This document shows, in pieces, positions 14,062 through 23,109 of a DNA stretch of 64,000 nt. Positions within the stretch are counted from its first letter, which is position 1. Every line of letters starts with the position of its first letter. Both the position numbers and the translations under genes were made by a program. The DNA is from Limimaricola cinnabarinus (GTDB lineage Bacteria; Pseudomonadota; Alphaproteobacteria; Rhodobacterales; Rhodobacteraceae). The notes beneath the pieces were generated by a model that did not search any database, was not told the DNA's origin, and saw only the letters and a program-made list of their open reading frames with translations. The DNA lies in assembly GCF_002723615.1 (NCBI RefSeq), contig NZ_KZ304963.1, forward strand, positions 1-64,000, given 5' to 3'.

Positions 14062-14724
14062 ATGGATCTGCCCATTGCCCAGCTGCTGGTGGCGCTCGAC
14101 GTCGTCGCCGCCGTCTCCTTTGCCGCCACCGGCGCGCTGGTCGCCTCGCGCAAGGAGCTCGACATCCTCGGCTTCGTCTGGTTCGGGGTGATCACCGGCG
14201 TCGGCGGCGGCACGCTGCGCGACCTGCTGCTCGGCCTGCCGGTGTTCTGGGTCGAAGAGCCCGCCACGGTGCTGGTCTGCCTCGCCACCGCGATCGCGGT
14301 GCATTTCACCGCCCATCTGATCGAATACCGCTACCGCTACATCCTGTGGCTCGATGCCTTCGGCATGGCGCTGGTCAGCGTGGTCGGCACGCTCAAGGCC
14401 CTCGACGCGGGCGCGGGCGTCACCGTGGCCATCGCCATGGGCGTGATCACCGCCAATGTCGGCGGCATCATCCGCGACACGCTGGGTCAGGAGCCTTCGG
14501 TGATCCTGCGCCGCGAGATCTATGTCGCCGCCTCGATGCTGGGGGCGGCGGCCTGCGCGGCGCTGGTGGTGGCGGGCGCGGGGCGCGAGGCGGCGGCACT
14601 GGCGGGCTTCATCGCCGCCTTCGCCCTGCGGATGCTGGCGCTCTGGCGCGGCTGGTCGCTGCCGGCCTACCGCTCGCGCCCCGGCCGCAAGAACCCGCCC
14701 ACCGGTTTCGAAACCAAGCCGTGA
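14062..14724 (+). CDS. TRIC-type (UPF0126) cation channel family protein
   Basis: 220-residue inner-membrane protein of the YadS/YicG family, the prokaryotic relatives of trimeric intracellular cation channels. It has seven predicted helices built from two repeats of three. Each repeat carries the hallmark glycine-rich Arg-Asp motif: GVGGGTLRDLLLG at about residues 49-61 and NVGGIIRDTLG at about 132-142. The C-terminal tail is basic. A bidirectional terminator hairpin follows directly. Ion selectivity cannot be read from the sequence. Confidence 0.92.
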   Translation: MDLPIAQLLVALDVVAAVSFAATGALVASRKELDILGFVWFGVITGVGGGTLRDLLLGLPVFWVEEPATVLVCLATAIAVHFTAHLIEYRYRYILWLDAFGMALVSVVGTLKALDAGAGVTVAIAMGVITANVGGIIRDTLGQEPSVILRREIYVAASMLGAAACAALVVAGAGREAAALAGFIAAFALRMLALWRGWSLPAYRSRPGRKNPPTGFETKP

Positions 14725-14728
14725 CATG

Positions 14729-14755
14729 AAAAAGGGGGGCCGCCGGCCCCCCTTT
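14729..14755. terminator. Bidirectional intrinsic terminator
   Basis: A perfect 11-bp stem (14731-14741 with 14745-14755) has a 3-base loop. Read on the minus strand it is followed by five T, so it terminates the AGCS symporter transcript well; on the plus strand it ends in three T behind the TRIC-type gene. It sits in the 55-base gap between the two convergent genes. Confidence 0.85.
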
Positions 14756-14779
14756 CCCGTCTTGCATGCCGTGCGGCGC

Positions 14780-16216
14780 TCAGCCGAGCGGCCGGGTCCG
14801 GGCCGGCGTGGCCCAGGCGGTGGGGTCGATGTCGAGATCCTTGTAATCCGCGATCTCCAGCACCGGCTCCACCGCGCCCGCGCGCAGCTGGCGGCGGTAA
14901 TCGGCCAGAAGCCGCAAGCCCACCGGGAACAGCATCGCCAGCGCCAAGAGGTTGACCAGCGCCAGAAGCCCCATCAGCGGGTCGGAGAAGAAGAACACTT
15001 CCGTCGCCCCGGGCGCCGCCGCGCCGAGGAACACCACCACCGGCACCGCGATGCGCAGCGCCACGCGCGCGATGGTCGTGTCCGACAGCACCGTCAGCGC
15101 GGTCTCGCCGAGATAGTAGTTGTAGATGATCGAGCTGAAGGCGAAGAGCAGCACCGCGCCTGTCAGGAAATACTGCGCCCATGTGCCCAGGTGATCGACG
15201 AGGCTCTGCTGGGTGAGCGCCACGCCGTCCACCTCGGTCGCGCCGGGCACGTAGACATCGCCCAGAAGGATGACCATCGCCGTGCAGGTGCAGATGATGA
15301 TGGTGTCGATGAAGACCGAGAGCGACTGCACGATGCCCTGGCTGACCGGGTGCGGCACCGCCGCCGCCGCCGCGACGTTGGGGGCCGAGCCGAGGCCCGC
15401 CTCGTTGGAGAAGAGACCGCGCCGCATGCCTTGCGCCACCGCCGCGCCGACGCCGCCGCCGACCGCTTCCTCAAGGCCCACTGCGTTAGCCACGATGGTC
15501 CACAGCGCCGCAGGCACCTCGGTGATGTTGAGCACGATCACCGCGAGCGCCAGCACGATGTAGCCCAGCGCCATCACCGGGATCACCACGTCCGAGACGC
15601 GGGCGATGCGGCGGATGCCGCCGAAGACGATGACCATCGTCACCAGCGCGAGACCCACGCCGACCCAGATCGGATCGAGCCCGAGGCTGTCATTCGCGGC
15701 CACGGCCACGGTGTTGCCCTGAAAGGCCGAGAAGCCGAGGCCGAAGGAGGCCAGGAGGCAGGCGGCATAGAGCATGGCAAGCCAGGTGAAGCGCTTGCCC
15801 AGCCCGTGGATGATGTATTGCGCCGGCCCGCCGCGGAAGGTGCCGTCGGGCTCGGTGCGCTTGTAGAGCTGCGCCAGCGCGCATTCGAACAGCGAGGTCG
15901 CCATGCCGATCAGCGCCACGACCCACATCCAGAACACGGCGCCCGGCCCACCGAGCGTGATCGCCACCGCGACGCCCGCGATGTTGCCGCCGCCGACGCG
16001 CCCGCCGATCGACACCAGCAGCGCCTCGCGCGAGGAGACGCCGCCGTCGCGGTTGCCGCGCTCCGAGAGCACGCCCCACATGCGCCCGAAGAAGCGCAGC
16101 TGGACAAAGCCCGACATCAGGGTGAAGGCCCCGCCGAGCACGATCAGGAACGGGATGAGCGCCCACCCCCATGTGGCGTCTCCGATCCAGCCGAAGAGCG
16201 TCTGCAATTGTGTCAT
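14780..16216 (-). CDS. Alanine/glycine:cation symporter (AGCS family)
   Basis: 478-residue sodium-coupled amino-acid carrier of the AGCS (DagA/AlsT) family. It has about ten to twelve predicted helices and the family motifs GGRVGGGNIAGVAVAITLGGPGA split over about residues 50-72, FRGGPAQYI near 150, and SNEAGLGSAPNVAAAA near 270-285. Likely substrates are alanine, glycine or D-alanine taken up with sodium. It appears to be a single-gene unit: it ends at the terminator 14729-14755 and is preceded by a purine-rich GGGGAGACAGG. Confidence 0.95.
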   Translation of the reverse strand: MTQLQTLFGWIGDATWGWALIPFLIVLGGAFTLMSGFVQLRFFGRMWGVLSERGNRDGGVSSREALLVSIGGRVGGGNIAGVAVAITLGGPGAVFWMWVVALIGMATSLFECALAQLYKRTEPDGTFRGGPAQYIIHGLGKRFTWLAMLYAACLLASFGLGFSAFQGNTVAVAANDSLGLDPIWVGVGLALVTMVIVFGGIRRIARVSDVVIPVMALGYIVLALAVIVLNITEVPAALWTIVANAVGLEEAVGGGVGAAVAQGMRRGLFSNEAGLGSAPNVAAAAAVPHPVSQGIVQSLSVFIDTIIICTCTAMVILLGDVYVPGATEVDGVALTQQSLVDHLGTWAQYFLTGAVLLFAFSSIIYNYYLGETALTVLSDTTIARVALRIAVPVVVFLGAAAPGATEVFFFSDPLMGLLALVNLLALAMLFPVGLRLLADYRRQLRAGAVEPVLEIADYKDLDIDPTAWATPARTRPLG

Positions 16217-16310
16217 CTGGTCCTGTCTCCCCTAACGCGCGCAATATCCAAGGTGCGGCTCTGTGGCGCGTTTGCGCAAGCGGCGCAACGCATTGTTCAC
16301 GAGAACCGCG

Positions 16311-17336
16311 TCAGAGAAGCACCAGCACCACGGAGCCGACATAGAGCCCCAGCACCAGCACGCTTTCGAATCCGATCCGCACCGGCCCCGCCTTCTGCCG
16401 CCGCAAGAGGCCCAAAAGCAGCACCCCCGTCATCAGCATGGCGATGAGCGCGGTGGAGCGGTCGCCCGCGGTCATCGCGCCGTAGATCGAGCCCTCGTCG
16501 AAGAAATCCGCCGCCGAGAGGAACATCACCTCGAAGGCATTGCCGCCGATGATGTCGCCCACGGCAAGGCTGACCGCGCCGATCCGCACCGCCGCGATGG
16601 CGGTGACCAGCTCGGGCAGCGAATTGGCGACGCCGGCAAAGATCGTGCCCACAGCGCTTTCGCCCATGCCGGTGATCTCGACGAGCGCGAGGCTCGCCTC
16701 GCCGATCACCCAGCCCGCCACCGCCGTCACCCCGGCATAGAGGGCAAAGCGCAGCCACAGGCCGCTGTCGGACTTGCCGTCCTCGCGCTCGGGCTCGGAG
16801 ACCTCCTCGCGCGTCTCGTCGGTCTGGACCGGCTGCCACATCGGGTCGTCATGGATCTGGCTCAGGAGATGCAGGCCGAAGCCGTAGCCCACCGGGATCA
16901 GCACCGAGGCGGGATGCACGCCCCAAACGGTGATCTGCGGCTCGGCCGAGGCGATGAGCGGGATCGAGAGCAGCACCACCAGCAGCACGCCCTGCGCGAG
17001 GCCGGTGACCGAGGCCGCGGCATGTTCGAGATTGGCGCGGCGGTAGAACAGGTCGGCCACGGCGATGAAGGCGGTCTGCGCCGTCAGCCCGCCCAGCGCG
17101 TTGCCCACGGCGAGGCCCGAGGCCCCCTGCGCCGCGGTCGAGATCGAGGTGATGGCGCCGGGCAGCGAGGTCGCGGCACCGACGAAAAGCGCGCCCGCGA
17201 CGACCTCTCCCATGCCGGTGCGGTCGGCCAGCGCATCGGCCACATGGGCAAGCCGCACCCCGGCCAGCGCGATGGCCGCCGCCGCCATCGCGAAGATGCC
17301 GGCGACGGCCCAGAGCGAAAGTCCCGCGAGGTCCAT
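16311..17336 (-). CDS. Sodium/calcium antiporter family protein
   Basis: 341-residue inner-membrane cation/Ca2+ exchanger-type protein with about ten predicted helices in two inverted halves. The alpha-repeats are recognisable: GAATSLPGAITS with GNALGG in the N-half, and GVANSLPELVTAIAA with GGNAFE in the C-half. The halves are joined by an acidic, Arg/Glu-rich cytoplasmic loop at about residues 175-205 (ETREEVSEPEREDGK). It exports Ca2+ or a similar cation in exchange for Na+ or H+. It starts 20 bases after the coiled-coil protein gene and is probably cotranscribed with it. Confidence 0.9.
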   Translation of the reverse strand: MDLAGLSLWAVAGIFAMAAAAIALAGVRLAHVADALADRTGMGEVVAGALFVGAATSLPGAITSISTAAQGASGLAVGNALGGLTAQTAFIAVADLFYRRANLEHAAASVTGLAQGVLLVVLLSIPLIASAEPQITVWGVHPASVLIPVGYGFGLHLLSQIHDDPMWQPVQTDETREEVSEPEREDGKSDSGLWLRFALYAGVTAVAGWVIGEASLALVEITGMGESAVGTIFAGVANSLPELVTAIAAVRIGAVSLAVGDIIGGNAFEVMFLSAADFFDEGSIYGAMTAGDRSTALIAMLMTGVLLLGLLRRQKAGPVRIGFESVLVLGLYVGSVVLVLL

Positions 17337-17356
17337 CTAACGCGCGGATCCGGCCG

Positions 17357-18862
17357 TCATTCGGCGGCCGTGAACTCGCGGCCTTCGAACAGCGCGCAGG
17401 AGCCGTCGCTGTCGCCGATGGCAAAGCCCGTCGGGCTCTGGCTGATGTCGCAGCGCATCGGGAAGATCGCCGTACCCGTGTCGCCCTGCGCCTCGTCGAG
17501 CGTCAGCACGCCGTTCTCGACGCTGTAGAGGCCATTGACGCGGCCCAGCTGGTTGCTGCCGGCCATGCTGAAGCGCCCGTCTTGCGAAAACTTCACCGCG
17601 ATCGGCCCGAGCCGGTAGAGACCGGGCGCGATGGTCGCTGCGGGCTGCGCGGCTTCGGTGGCATCGGTGTCGGCCGGCGCGGCGGCGGGGCCTGCGGGCG
17701 CGTCCTTGGGGCCGTCGGGCGCGTTCTGCGCCGGCGCGATCGCCTGCTCCTGCTCTGCGGCCGGCGCCTGCGCGGGCGTTTCGGCGGCAGCGGCCTCCTC
17801 ATCCGGCAGGTCGCTGATCTGCGGGCGCGCGGGGGCTTCGGTTTGGGTCGCGCGCGGCACGACGGGCGCGGGCGTGCCGCTCTCGCCCTCGGGGGCCGCC
17901 GCGTCCTCGGTCCCGGTCTCCATGCCGGTCTCGGCGGGCAGGTCGGTGATCATCGGACGCGCGCCTTGCGGCGCGCTGGCAGTGCCGCCCCGCGTCGCGG
18001 CAGCGGCGATGCGGCTTTCGACCTGCGACAGCTCCTCGGCCCGCATGGCGAGGTTCTGCGCCAGCCGCGCGACCTCTTCCTGCAGCAGCTGCTGCTGATC
18101 GCGCGCGGCCTCGACCTCGCCGCTCAGCGCCTCGCGCTCCTCGGACAGCCGCGCCACCTCGGTCTGCAGCCCGTCGCGGCGCTCGGTCAGCTCGGCCATA
18201 CGCGCTTCGGCTTCGGAGACCTGCTGTTCGAGCGTGTCGTTGCGGTCGCGCAGCTCGCCCAGCTCGGTCTCGGCCTGCGAGACCTGCTCGGTCAGCTCGG
18301 CGGCCTCGGTGCTCAGCGTTGCGAGAAGCTGGCGCAGCTCGGCCTCTTCGGCACGCGCCTGTTCGAGCCGGTCGGTGACATCGCGCAGCTCGGCCATCGC
18401 CGTTTCGGTCTGAGCCTGCGCGTCGGCGCGGCGGGTCTCGATGCTGTCGAGCTCGCTGCGCAGCGGCGCGAGCCGCTCCTCGAGCGCCTGCGTCTCCGCC
18501 TGCGCCTGGCCGAGATCGGTCTCGGCGGTGGCGATCTGCCCCGAAAGCTCCTGCAGCCGCGCCTCGGCGGGGGCGATCTCGGCCTCGATCGTGGCGCGGC
18601 GGCTCTCGAGCTCCTGCTCCTCGACCCGAAGCTGATCGAGCTCGCCGCGCAGCGCCTCGATGCTGCCCATGGTCTCGGTCTGCACCGCGATCTGGTCTTC
18701 GAGCTCGACCACGCGCGTCTGCGTCTCCTCCAGATCGCCGCCGATCGAGGAACGGGCGATGAGCAGCCACAGCACCAGGATCCAGCCGATCACCGCGGCG
18801 GCCACCGCGATCCAGAATTTCGACGAGTTGGGCCGCTTGGCGGGTTCGGCAGTATCGGTCAT
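17357..18862 (-). CDS. Membrane-anchored coiled-coil protein, function unknown
   Basis: 501 residues. One N-terminal membrane helix (about residues 15-40, ending LWLLIARSS) is followed by some 270 residues of Glu/Gln/Arg/Leu heptads predicted to be one long coiled coil. A Pro/Ala-rich linker runs at about 325-430, and a compact C-terminal domain of about 75 residues (LYRLGPIAVKFSQDGRFSM near its start, two cysteines) would sit in the periplasm. The ATG at 18862 has GGGGAGA upstream. The Na/Ca antiporter follows 20 bases downstream. The architecture suggests an envelope spacer or scaffold; I do not recognise the C-terminal domain. Confidence 0.8.
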   Translation of the reverse strand: MTDTAEPAKRPNSSKFWIAVAAAVIGWILVLWLLIARSSIGGDLEETQTRVVELEDQIAVQTETMGSIEALRGELDQLRVEEQELESRRATIEAEIAPAEARLQELSGQIATAETDLGQAQAETQALEERLAPLRSELDSIETRRADAQAQTETAMAELRDVTDRLEQARAEEAELRQLLATLSTEAAELTEQVSQAETELGELRDRNDTLEQQVSEAEARMAELTERRDGLQTEVARLSEEREALSGEVEAARDQQQLLQEEVARLAQNLAMRAEELSQVESRIAAAATRGGTASAPQGARPMITDLPAETGMETGTEDAAAPEGESGTPAPVVPRATQTEAPARPQISDLPDEEAAAAETPAQAPAAEQEQAIAPAQNAPDGPKDAPAGPAAAPADTDATEAAQPAATIAPGLYRLGPIAVKFSQDGRFSMAGSNQLGRVNGLYSVENGVLTLDEAQGDTGTAIFPMRCDISQSPTGFAIGDSDGSCALFEGREFTAAE

Positions 18863-18976
18863 GTCGTAAGATCTCCCCTCGTGGCACGCCTGGGCGCCGC
18901 ATTCTTGTCGCGATGGGCCAACCGGGGCGAGCGCGGCGGGTTCCGCCGGAGGCACGAAAAATCCGCGGCCCGGCCG

Positions 18977-19765
18977 TCAGCGCGGCGGCCAGACCCGCGC
19001 CACCGCCTCGCCTATCTCGCGCAGCGGATGGGCCACCGTGCGGGTCCGCAGCGGCAGCACCGCCCCGCCCGGCCCGTAGCCCAGCGCCGCCATCGGCGCT
19101 TTCGCCGCCTCCGGCAGCGGCATCCGCTCGCGCAGGTCGTAATCGAGATTGCCGTCGCGCACCGGTTCGGGCGCCTGGCCCGCATCGGGCCGCGCGCAGA
19201 ACGCCGCCAGGGCCCGCCGCGCCGCGCCGGGGTCGGCGACGAGATCCTCGTAGCGCAGGATCAGCCGCGCATGCAGCCGCGCGGCGTCGTCGAGCGCCAG
19301 CGCATGGGCCCGGCCCCAATGCGCCACCAGCTCGGCCTCGGTCAGATCGCTCCATTTCCCGGTCGCCCGCGCCACCGCCACCGGGTGCCGGGTGACGATC
19401 ACGAATTGCGACAGCGGAAAGAGCTGCTGGTAGAGCCGGCTGCGCAGCAGGTTCACCGGCGATTTCTCGGCCCGCCACGGCGTGTCGGGGAACCACGGCG
19501 CCCAATCGGCCTCCAGCCGCTCGCGCACCTCGCGCCGGTCGAAGCGGCAGCCTTCGACAAGGTGCTGCGCGGGATCATGGGCAAAGCGGCCCGGCGCCCC
19601 GGACAGCGCGTCATGCGGAATAGCCCCCTGAAGATAGACCCCTTCATTCTCCGGCACCGGCGCGTCCGTTATCGTACCGATCCCCGCGATCGAACCCGCG
19701 ATCCGCGCCGCGAGCGAGGTGCCCGAGCGGTGCACCCCCCCAATGAACAGGTAACGATGACGCAT
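18977..19765 (-). CDS. Sulfotransferase family protein
   Basis: 262 residues. The N-terminal FIGGVHRSGTSLAARI (about residues 7-22) matches the 5'-phosphosulfate-binding loop of PAPS-dependent sulfotransferases, and VIVTRHPVAVARA at about 130-142 matches the 3'-phosphate-binding region. It would transfer sulfate from PAPS to a hydroxyl, probably on a carbohydrate or lipid given the divergent glycosyltransferase cluster. The start at 19765 is preceded by GGAG; 148 bases separate it from the divergent SPS-like gene, leaving room for both promoters. Confidence 0.85.
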   Translation of the reverse strand: MRHRYLFIGGVHRSGTSLAARIAGSIAGIGTITDAPVPENEGVYLQGAIPHDALSGAPGRFAHDPAQHLVEGCRFDRREVRERLEADWAPWFPDTPWRAEKSPVNLLRSRLYQQLFPLSQFVIVTRHPVAVARATGKWSDLTEAELVAHWGRAHALALDDAARLHARLILRYEDLVADPGAARRALAAFCARPDAGQAPEPVRDGNLDYDLRERMPLPEAAKAPMAALGYGPGGAVLPLRTRTVAHPLREIGEAVARVWPPR

Positions 19766-19913
19766 GGTTTGGCTCTCCGCTTCGTTCGGCTGTGCCGCAG
19801 CTAGGGCGGGCTTGCCCGAAATCCGCAACTGTACGCGACGGAACAGGGGGGGAACCGAAGCGGGCGACGCGGCATTGGGCCGCGAAACCGAGAGTTTGGC
19901 GAAAGTTTTCCCG

Positions 19914-21974
19914 ATGTACGTGATGCAGATCGCGCTCGGCGGCTGCCTCAAGGCGCCGCCCATTCCCTATGGGCTGACCGACGATACCGGCGGTCACATC
20001 GCCTATGTGCTGGCCGCCACGCGGGCGCTCGAGGCACGGCCCGACATCGAGCGGGTCGAGGTCGTCACCCGGCGTTTCGACCGGCCCGATCTCGGCGCGA
20101 TCCACGCCCGGCGCCACGAGCGGCTGGGGCCGAAATCCTCGATCCTGCGGATCGATGACGGCGCGGCGGACTACCTCTCCAAGGAGGCGCTGGAGGCGCG
20201 GCTCGACGCCTTCACCGAAGCCTTCCTGCGCCATCTCGACGGCCTGCCGCGCAAGCCCGACGCGATCCACGCCCATTTCGCCGACGCCGCGCGCGTCGCC
20301 CTCGCCGCGCGCGAGCGGTTCGGCATCCCCGTGCTCTACACGCCCCATTCCCTCGGTCTCGACAAGGCGCAGGCCATGGCAGGCAATGCAAGCGCCGCCT
20401 CGGGCATGGAGCGCCGCATTGCCGAGGAAACCCGCGCCATCACGGGGGTTTGCGCCACCGTCGTCTCCTCGCGCGAAGAGGCCGAGCGGCAGGTCTGCGC
20501 CTACCGGGGCGCCGATCCGGCCCGCGTCCACTGCATCGCCCCCGGTGCCACCCTGCCCGCCGCGCCCGACCGGGCGGCGGCCCGCGCGCTCATCGCGCCA
20601 TGGCTCGATGATGCGGACAAGCCGATGATTCTCGCCGTGGCGCGCCCGGTCGAAAAGAAGAACCTCGCCGGGCTGGTCGAGGCCTATGCCAAGACGCCCG
20701 GCCTGCGCGAGCGGGCCAATCTGGTGATCCTCGCCGGTCTGCGCGGCCCCACCCGACAGGGCAGCGACGAGCAGCGCCGGGTGATCGCCGGGATCGAGGG
20801 GGCGTTGCGCCGTCACAAGCTCGAAGGACGGGTGGCCCTGCCGCCCGAGCATGACGCGGCGAGCCTGGCCGGGCTCTACGCCCTCGCCGCCGAAGGGCGC
20901 GGCGTCTTCGCCAACCCGGCGCTGACCGAGCCCTTCGGCCTGACCCTCCTCGAAGCGGCCGCGTCCGGCCTGCCGGTGGTGGCGACCTGCCGGGGCGGGC
21001 CGTCGGACATCGTCGCCCGCATCGGCCACGGCCTGCTCGCGGAGCCGACCGATGCGCAGGCCTTCGGAGCGGCGCTGTCGCGGCTGCTGACCGATGCCGA
21101 TCTGCACGCGCGCTGCCGCGCCGCGGCCGCCGGTCATGGCGCGGCCTATTCCTGGGAGGGCTGGGCCGAGCGGGTGACGCAGCTCATGGCCCGCCTCGCC
21201 CGTCCGCGCCCCCTCGCGGCGCCATCGCGCATCCTCGCCAGCGACATCGACAACACGCTGACCGGCGATGCCGCGGCCCTGCCCGAATTCGCCCGCTGGC
21301 GCGCCGGGGGCCATGCGCTCTTTGCCGTGGCCACGGGGCGCAGCATCACCGAGGCGCGGCGCATCCTCGCGGAATGGGAGATCGACGAGCCCGATGCCTT
21401 CATCACCTCCGTGGGCTCCGAGATCTACCGCCGCGACGCCCAAGGGCGGCTCGGCTTCGATGCGACATGGGCGTGCGAGATCGAGCGGGACTGGCGCCGC
21501 GAGGCGATCCGCGCCACGCTCGACAACCCCTCGATCCGGCCCCAGCCCGCGATCGAGCAGCGCCCCTGGAAGCTGAGCTATTTCGGCGATGCGCGGCAGG
21601 CGATGCGGATTCGCAACCGGCTCGACATGGCCGGCCTCGCGGCGCGGGTCATCGCCTCGCATGGGCGGCTGATCGACGTGCTGCCGGTGCGCGCGGGCAA
21701 GGGCGCGGCCATCGCGCATCTGGCCAAGGCCCATGGGCTGACGCTCGACCACTGCGTCGCGGCGGGCGATTCGGGCAATGACGAATGCATGCTGCGCGCC
21801 GCCGGGCGGGCCATCGTGGTCGGCAATGCCGATGCCGATCTGGCCCGCCTGCCGCGCCGCCCCGGCCTCTTTCGCAGCCGCGAGGCCCATGCCGCGGGGC
21901 TGCTCGACGGTCTGGCCTGGGCCGGGCTGCACCAGCGGGCGGAGGCTCCGGCATGGCGGATGGCGGCGGAATGA
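19914..21974 (+). CDS. Sucrose-phosphate synthase-like glycosyltransferase fused to HAD phosphatase
   Basis: 686-residue bifunctional protein. Residues 1-430 are a GT4 glycosyltransferase. It has the SPS-type N-terminus LTDDTGGHIAYVL (21-33), R244 and K248 in AVARPVEKKN, and the EX7E motif E339-E347 in TEPFGLTLLEA. Residues about 437-686 are an HAD-family sucrose-phosphatase-like domain with DIDNTLTGD (444-452), K553 and GDSGNDECML (618-627). The likely reaction is UDP- or ADP-glucose plus fructose 6-phosphate to sucrose 6-phosphate, then dephosphorylation. Mannosylfructose synthesis is an alternative known in alphaproteobacteria. Unlike many bacterial SPS proteins, the phosphatase aspartates are intact. 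The start at 19914 gives the family N-terminus but has no strong ribosome-binding site. The downstream GT overlaps by 22 bases. Confidence 0.85.
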   Translation: MYVMQIALGGCLKAPPIPYGLTDDTGGHIAYVLAATRALEARPDIERVEVVTRRFDRPDLGAIHARRHERLGPKSSILRIDDGAADYLSKEALEARLDAFTEAFLRHLDGLPRKPDAIHAHFADAARVALAARERFGIPVLYTPHSLGLDKAQAMAGNASAASGMERRIAEETRAITGVCATVVSSREEAERQVCAYRGADPARVHCIAPGATLPAAPDRAAARALIAPWLDDADKPMILAVARPVEKKNLAGLVEAYAKTPGLRERANLVILAGLRGPTRQGSDEQRRVIAGIEGALRRHKLEGRVALPPEHDAASLAGLYALAAEGRGVFANPALTEPFGLTLLEAAASGLPVVATCRGGPSDIVARIGHGLLAEPTDAQAFGAALSRLLTDADLHARCRAAAAGHGAAYSWEGWAERVTQLMARLARPRPLAAPSRILASDIDNTLTGDAAALPEFARWRAGGHALFAVATGRSITEARRILAEWEIDEPDAFITSVGSEIYRRDAQGRLGFDATWACEIERDWRREAIRATLDNPSIRPQPAIEQRPWKLSYFGDARQAMRIRNRLDMAGLAARVIASHGRLIDVLPVRAGKGAAIAHLAKAHGLTLDHCVAAGDSGNDECMLRAAGRAIVVGNADADLARLPRRPGLFRSREAHAAGLLDGLAWAGLHQRAEAPAWRMAAE

Positions 21975-23092
21975 GACCGATCGGCTACTTCGTCCACCAC
22001 CAGGGCCGCGGCCATGCCGAGCGCTGCGCCGCCATCGCCCATGCGCTGCCGCCCGAGCGGCCATTGGTGATCTTCTGCGCCCGCGACGACATCTTTCCGC
22101 CCCTGCCCGCCCAGGCGCGGATCGTCACCATCCCCTCGCTGTTCGAGGCCACGGGGGCGGAGGCGCCGGGCCTTGCCGATCTCGACACGCCCGACACGCT
22201 GCATTGCGCGCCCGCCGGCTGGCCCGGCATCCGCGAGGCGATGGGCATCATCGCCGGCTGGTTTCGCGAGGCCGACCCGGCGCTGATGATCTGCGACGTC
22301 TCGGCCGAGATCGCGCAGCTTGCGCGGATCTGCTCGGTGCCGCATGTGAAGGTGGTCCAGCATGGCGACCGCAGCGATCCGGGCCATGTCGCGGCCTATC
22401 GCGGCGCGCTGGGGTTGCTCGCGCCCTGCCACGCCGATCTGGCGCAGCCGGACTGGCCCGACTGGATGATCGGCAGGATGCATTTCGCCGGCGGCCTCGG
22501 CATCGCACCGATGCCCGATCGCGCCGAGGCCCGCGCGCGGCTTGGGCATGCGCCCGATGACAGGATCGCCCTTGTCGTTTCGGGCGGTGGCGGTTCGGGC
22601 TTTGCGCAGGCCCCCATCGGGGTCGGCGCGCGCACGCTCTCCGACTGGCGCTGGCACACGATAGGCCATGTGGAGCGCGACTGGCACGCCACCGAGCCCG
22701 GCAACCTCGTCCATCACGGCTGGGTCGATGACGCGGCCGACCGGATCGCCGCCGCCGATCTGGTGATCGCCTCGACCGGCAACACCACCTGCCATCAGGT
22801 GATGGCGGCGGGCGTGCCGTGGATCGCGGTGCCCGAATGGCGCTATTTCGACGAGCAGCACGAAAAGGCCCGCGCGCTCGACGCCGCCGCCATTGCCCAT
22901 GTCGCGCCGCACCTGCCCTCATCGGCCCATGCCTGGCGCGCGGCGTTCGACACCGCGCAGGCCCGGCACGACGCCGGGCGCATGCGCGCCCTCGTCGATG
23001 CCGATGCCGCGCACGCCACCGCCCACTGGCTCGAAGAGCTGATTCACCGCGCCTGGGGGGCCGAGGCCCCGCTCGCCCTCGTTGCCGAATGA
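21953..23092 (+). CDS. GT-B glycosyltransferase, MurG/GT28-like
   Basis: 379 residues. The N-terminal domain begins IGYFVHHQGRGHAERC, a signature of MurG/UGT-like transferases (glycine-rich loop and His), and the C-terminal nucleotide-sugar site includes ADLVIASTGNTTCHQVMAAG and VPEWRYFDEQ. A SGGGGSGF segment lies mid-protein. GGAGG at 21941-21945 supports the ATG at 21953, which lies inside the end of the SPS-like gene. A second ATG at 21971 would give the more usual family N-terminus and an ATGA overlap. The acceptor is unknown; coupling to the SPS-like gene suggests the same glycan or glycoside. Confidence 0.8.
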   Translation: MADGGGMRPIGYFVHHQGRGHAERCAAIAHALPPERPLVIFCARDDIFPPLPAQARIVTIPSLFEATGAEAPGLADLDTPDTLHCAPAGWPGIREAMGIIAGWFREADPALMICDVSAEIAQLARICSVPHVKVVQHGDRSDPGHVAAYRGALGLLAPCHADLAQPDWPDWMIGRMHFAGGLGIAPMPDRAEARARLGHAPDDRIALVVSGGGGSGFAQAPIGVGARTLSDWRWHTIGHVERDWHATEPGNLVHHGWVDDAADRIAAADLVIASTGNTTCHQVMAAGVPWIAVPEWRYFDEQHEKARALDAAAIAHVAPHLPSSAHAWRAAFDTAQARHDAGRMRALVDADAAHATAHWLEELIHRAWGAEAPLALVAE

Positions 23093-23109
23093 CATATCGG
23101 AGACCCCGG

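Noticed and set aside
19644-22064. 800-codon minus-strand open frame opposite the SPS-like fusion
   Set aside because: GT4 and HAD motifs are all on the plus strand; the mirror frame has none and overlaps the true sulfotransferase start.
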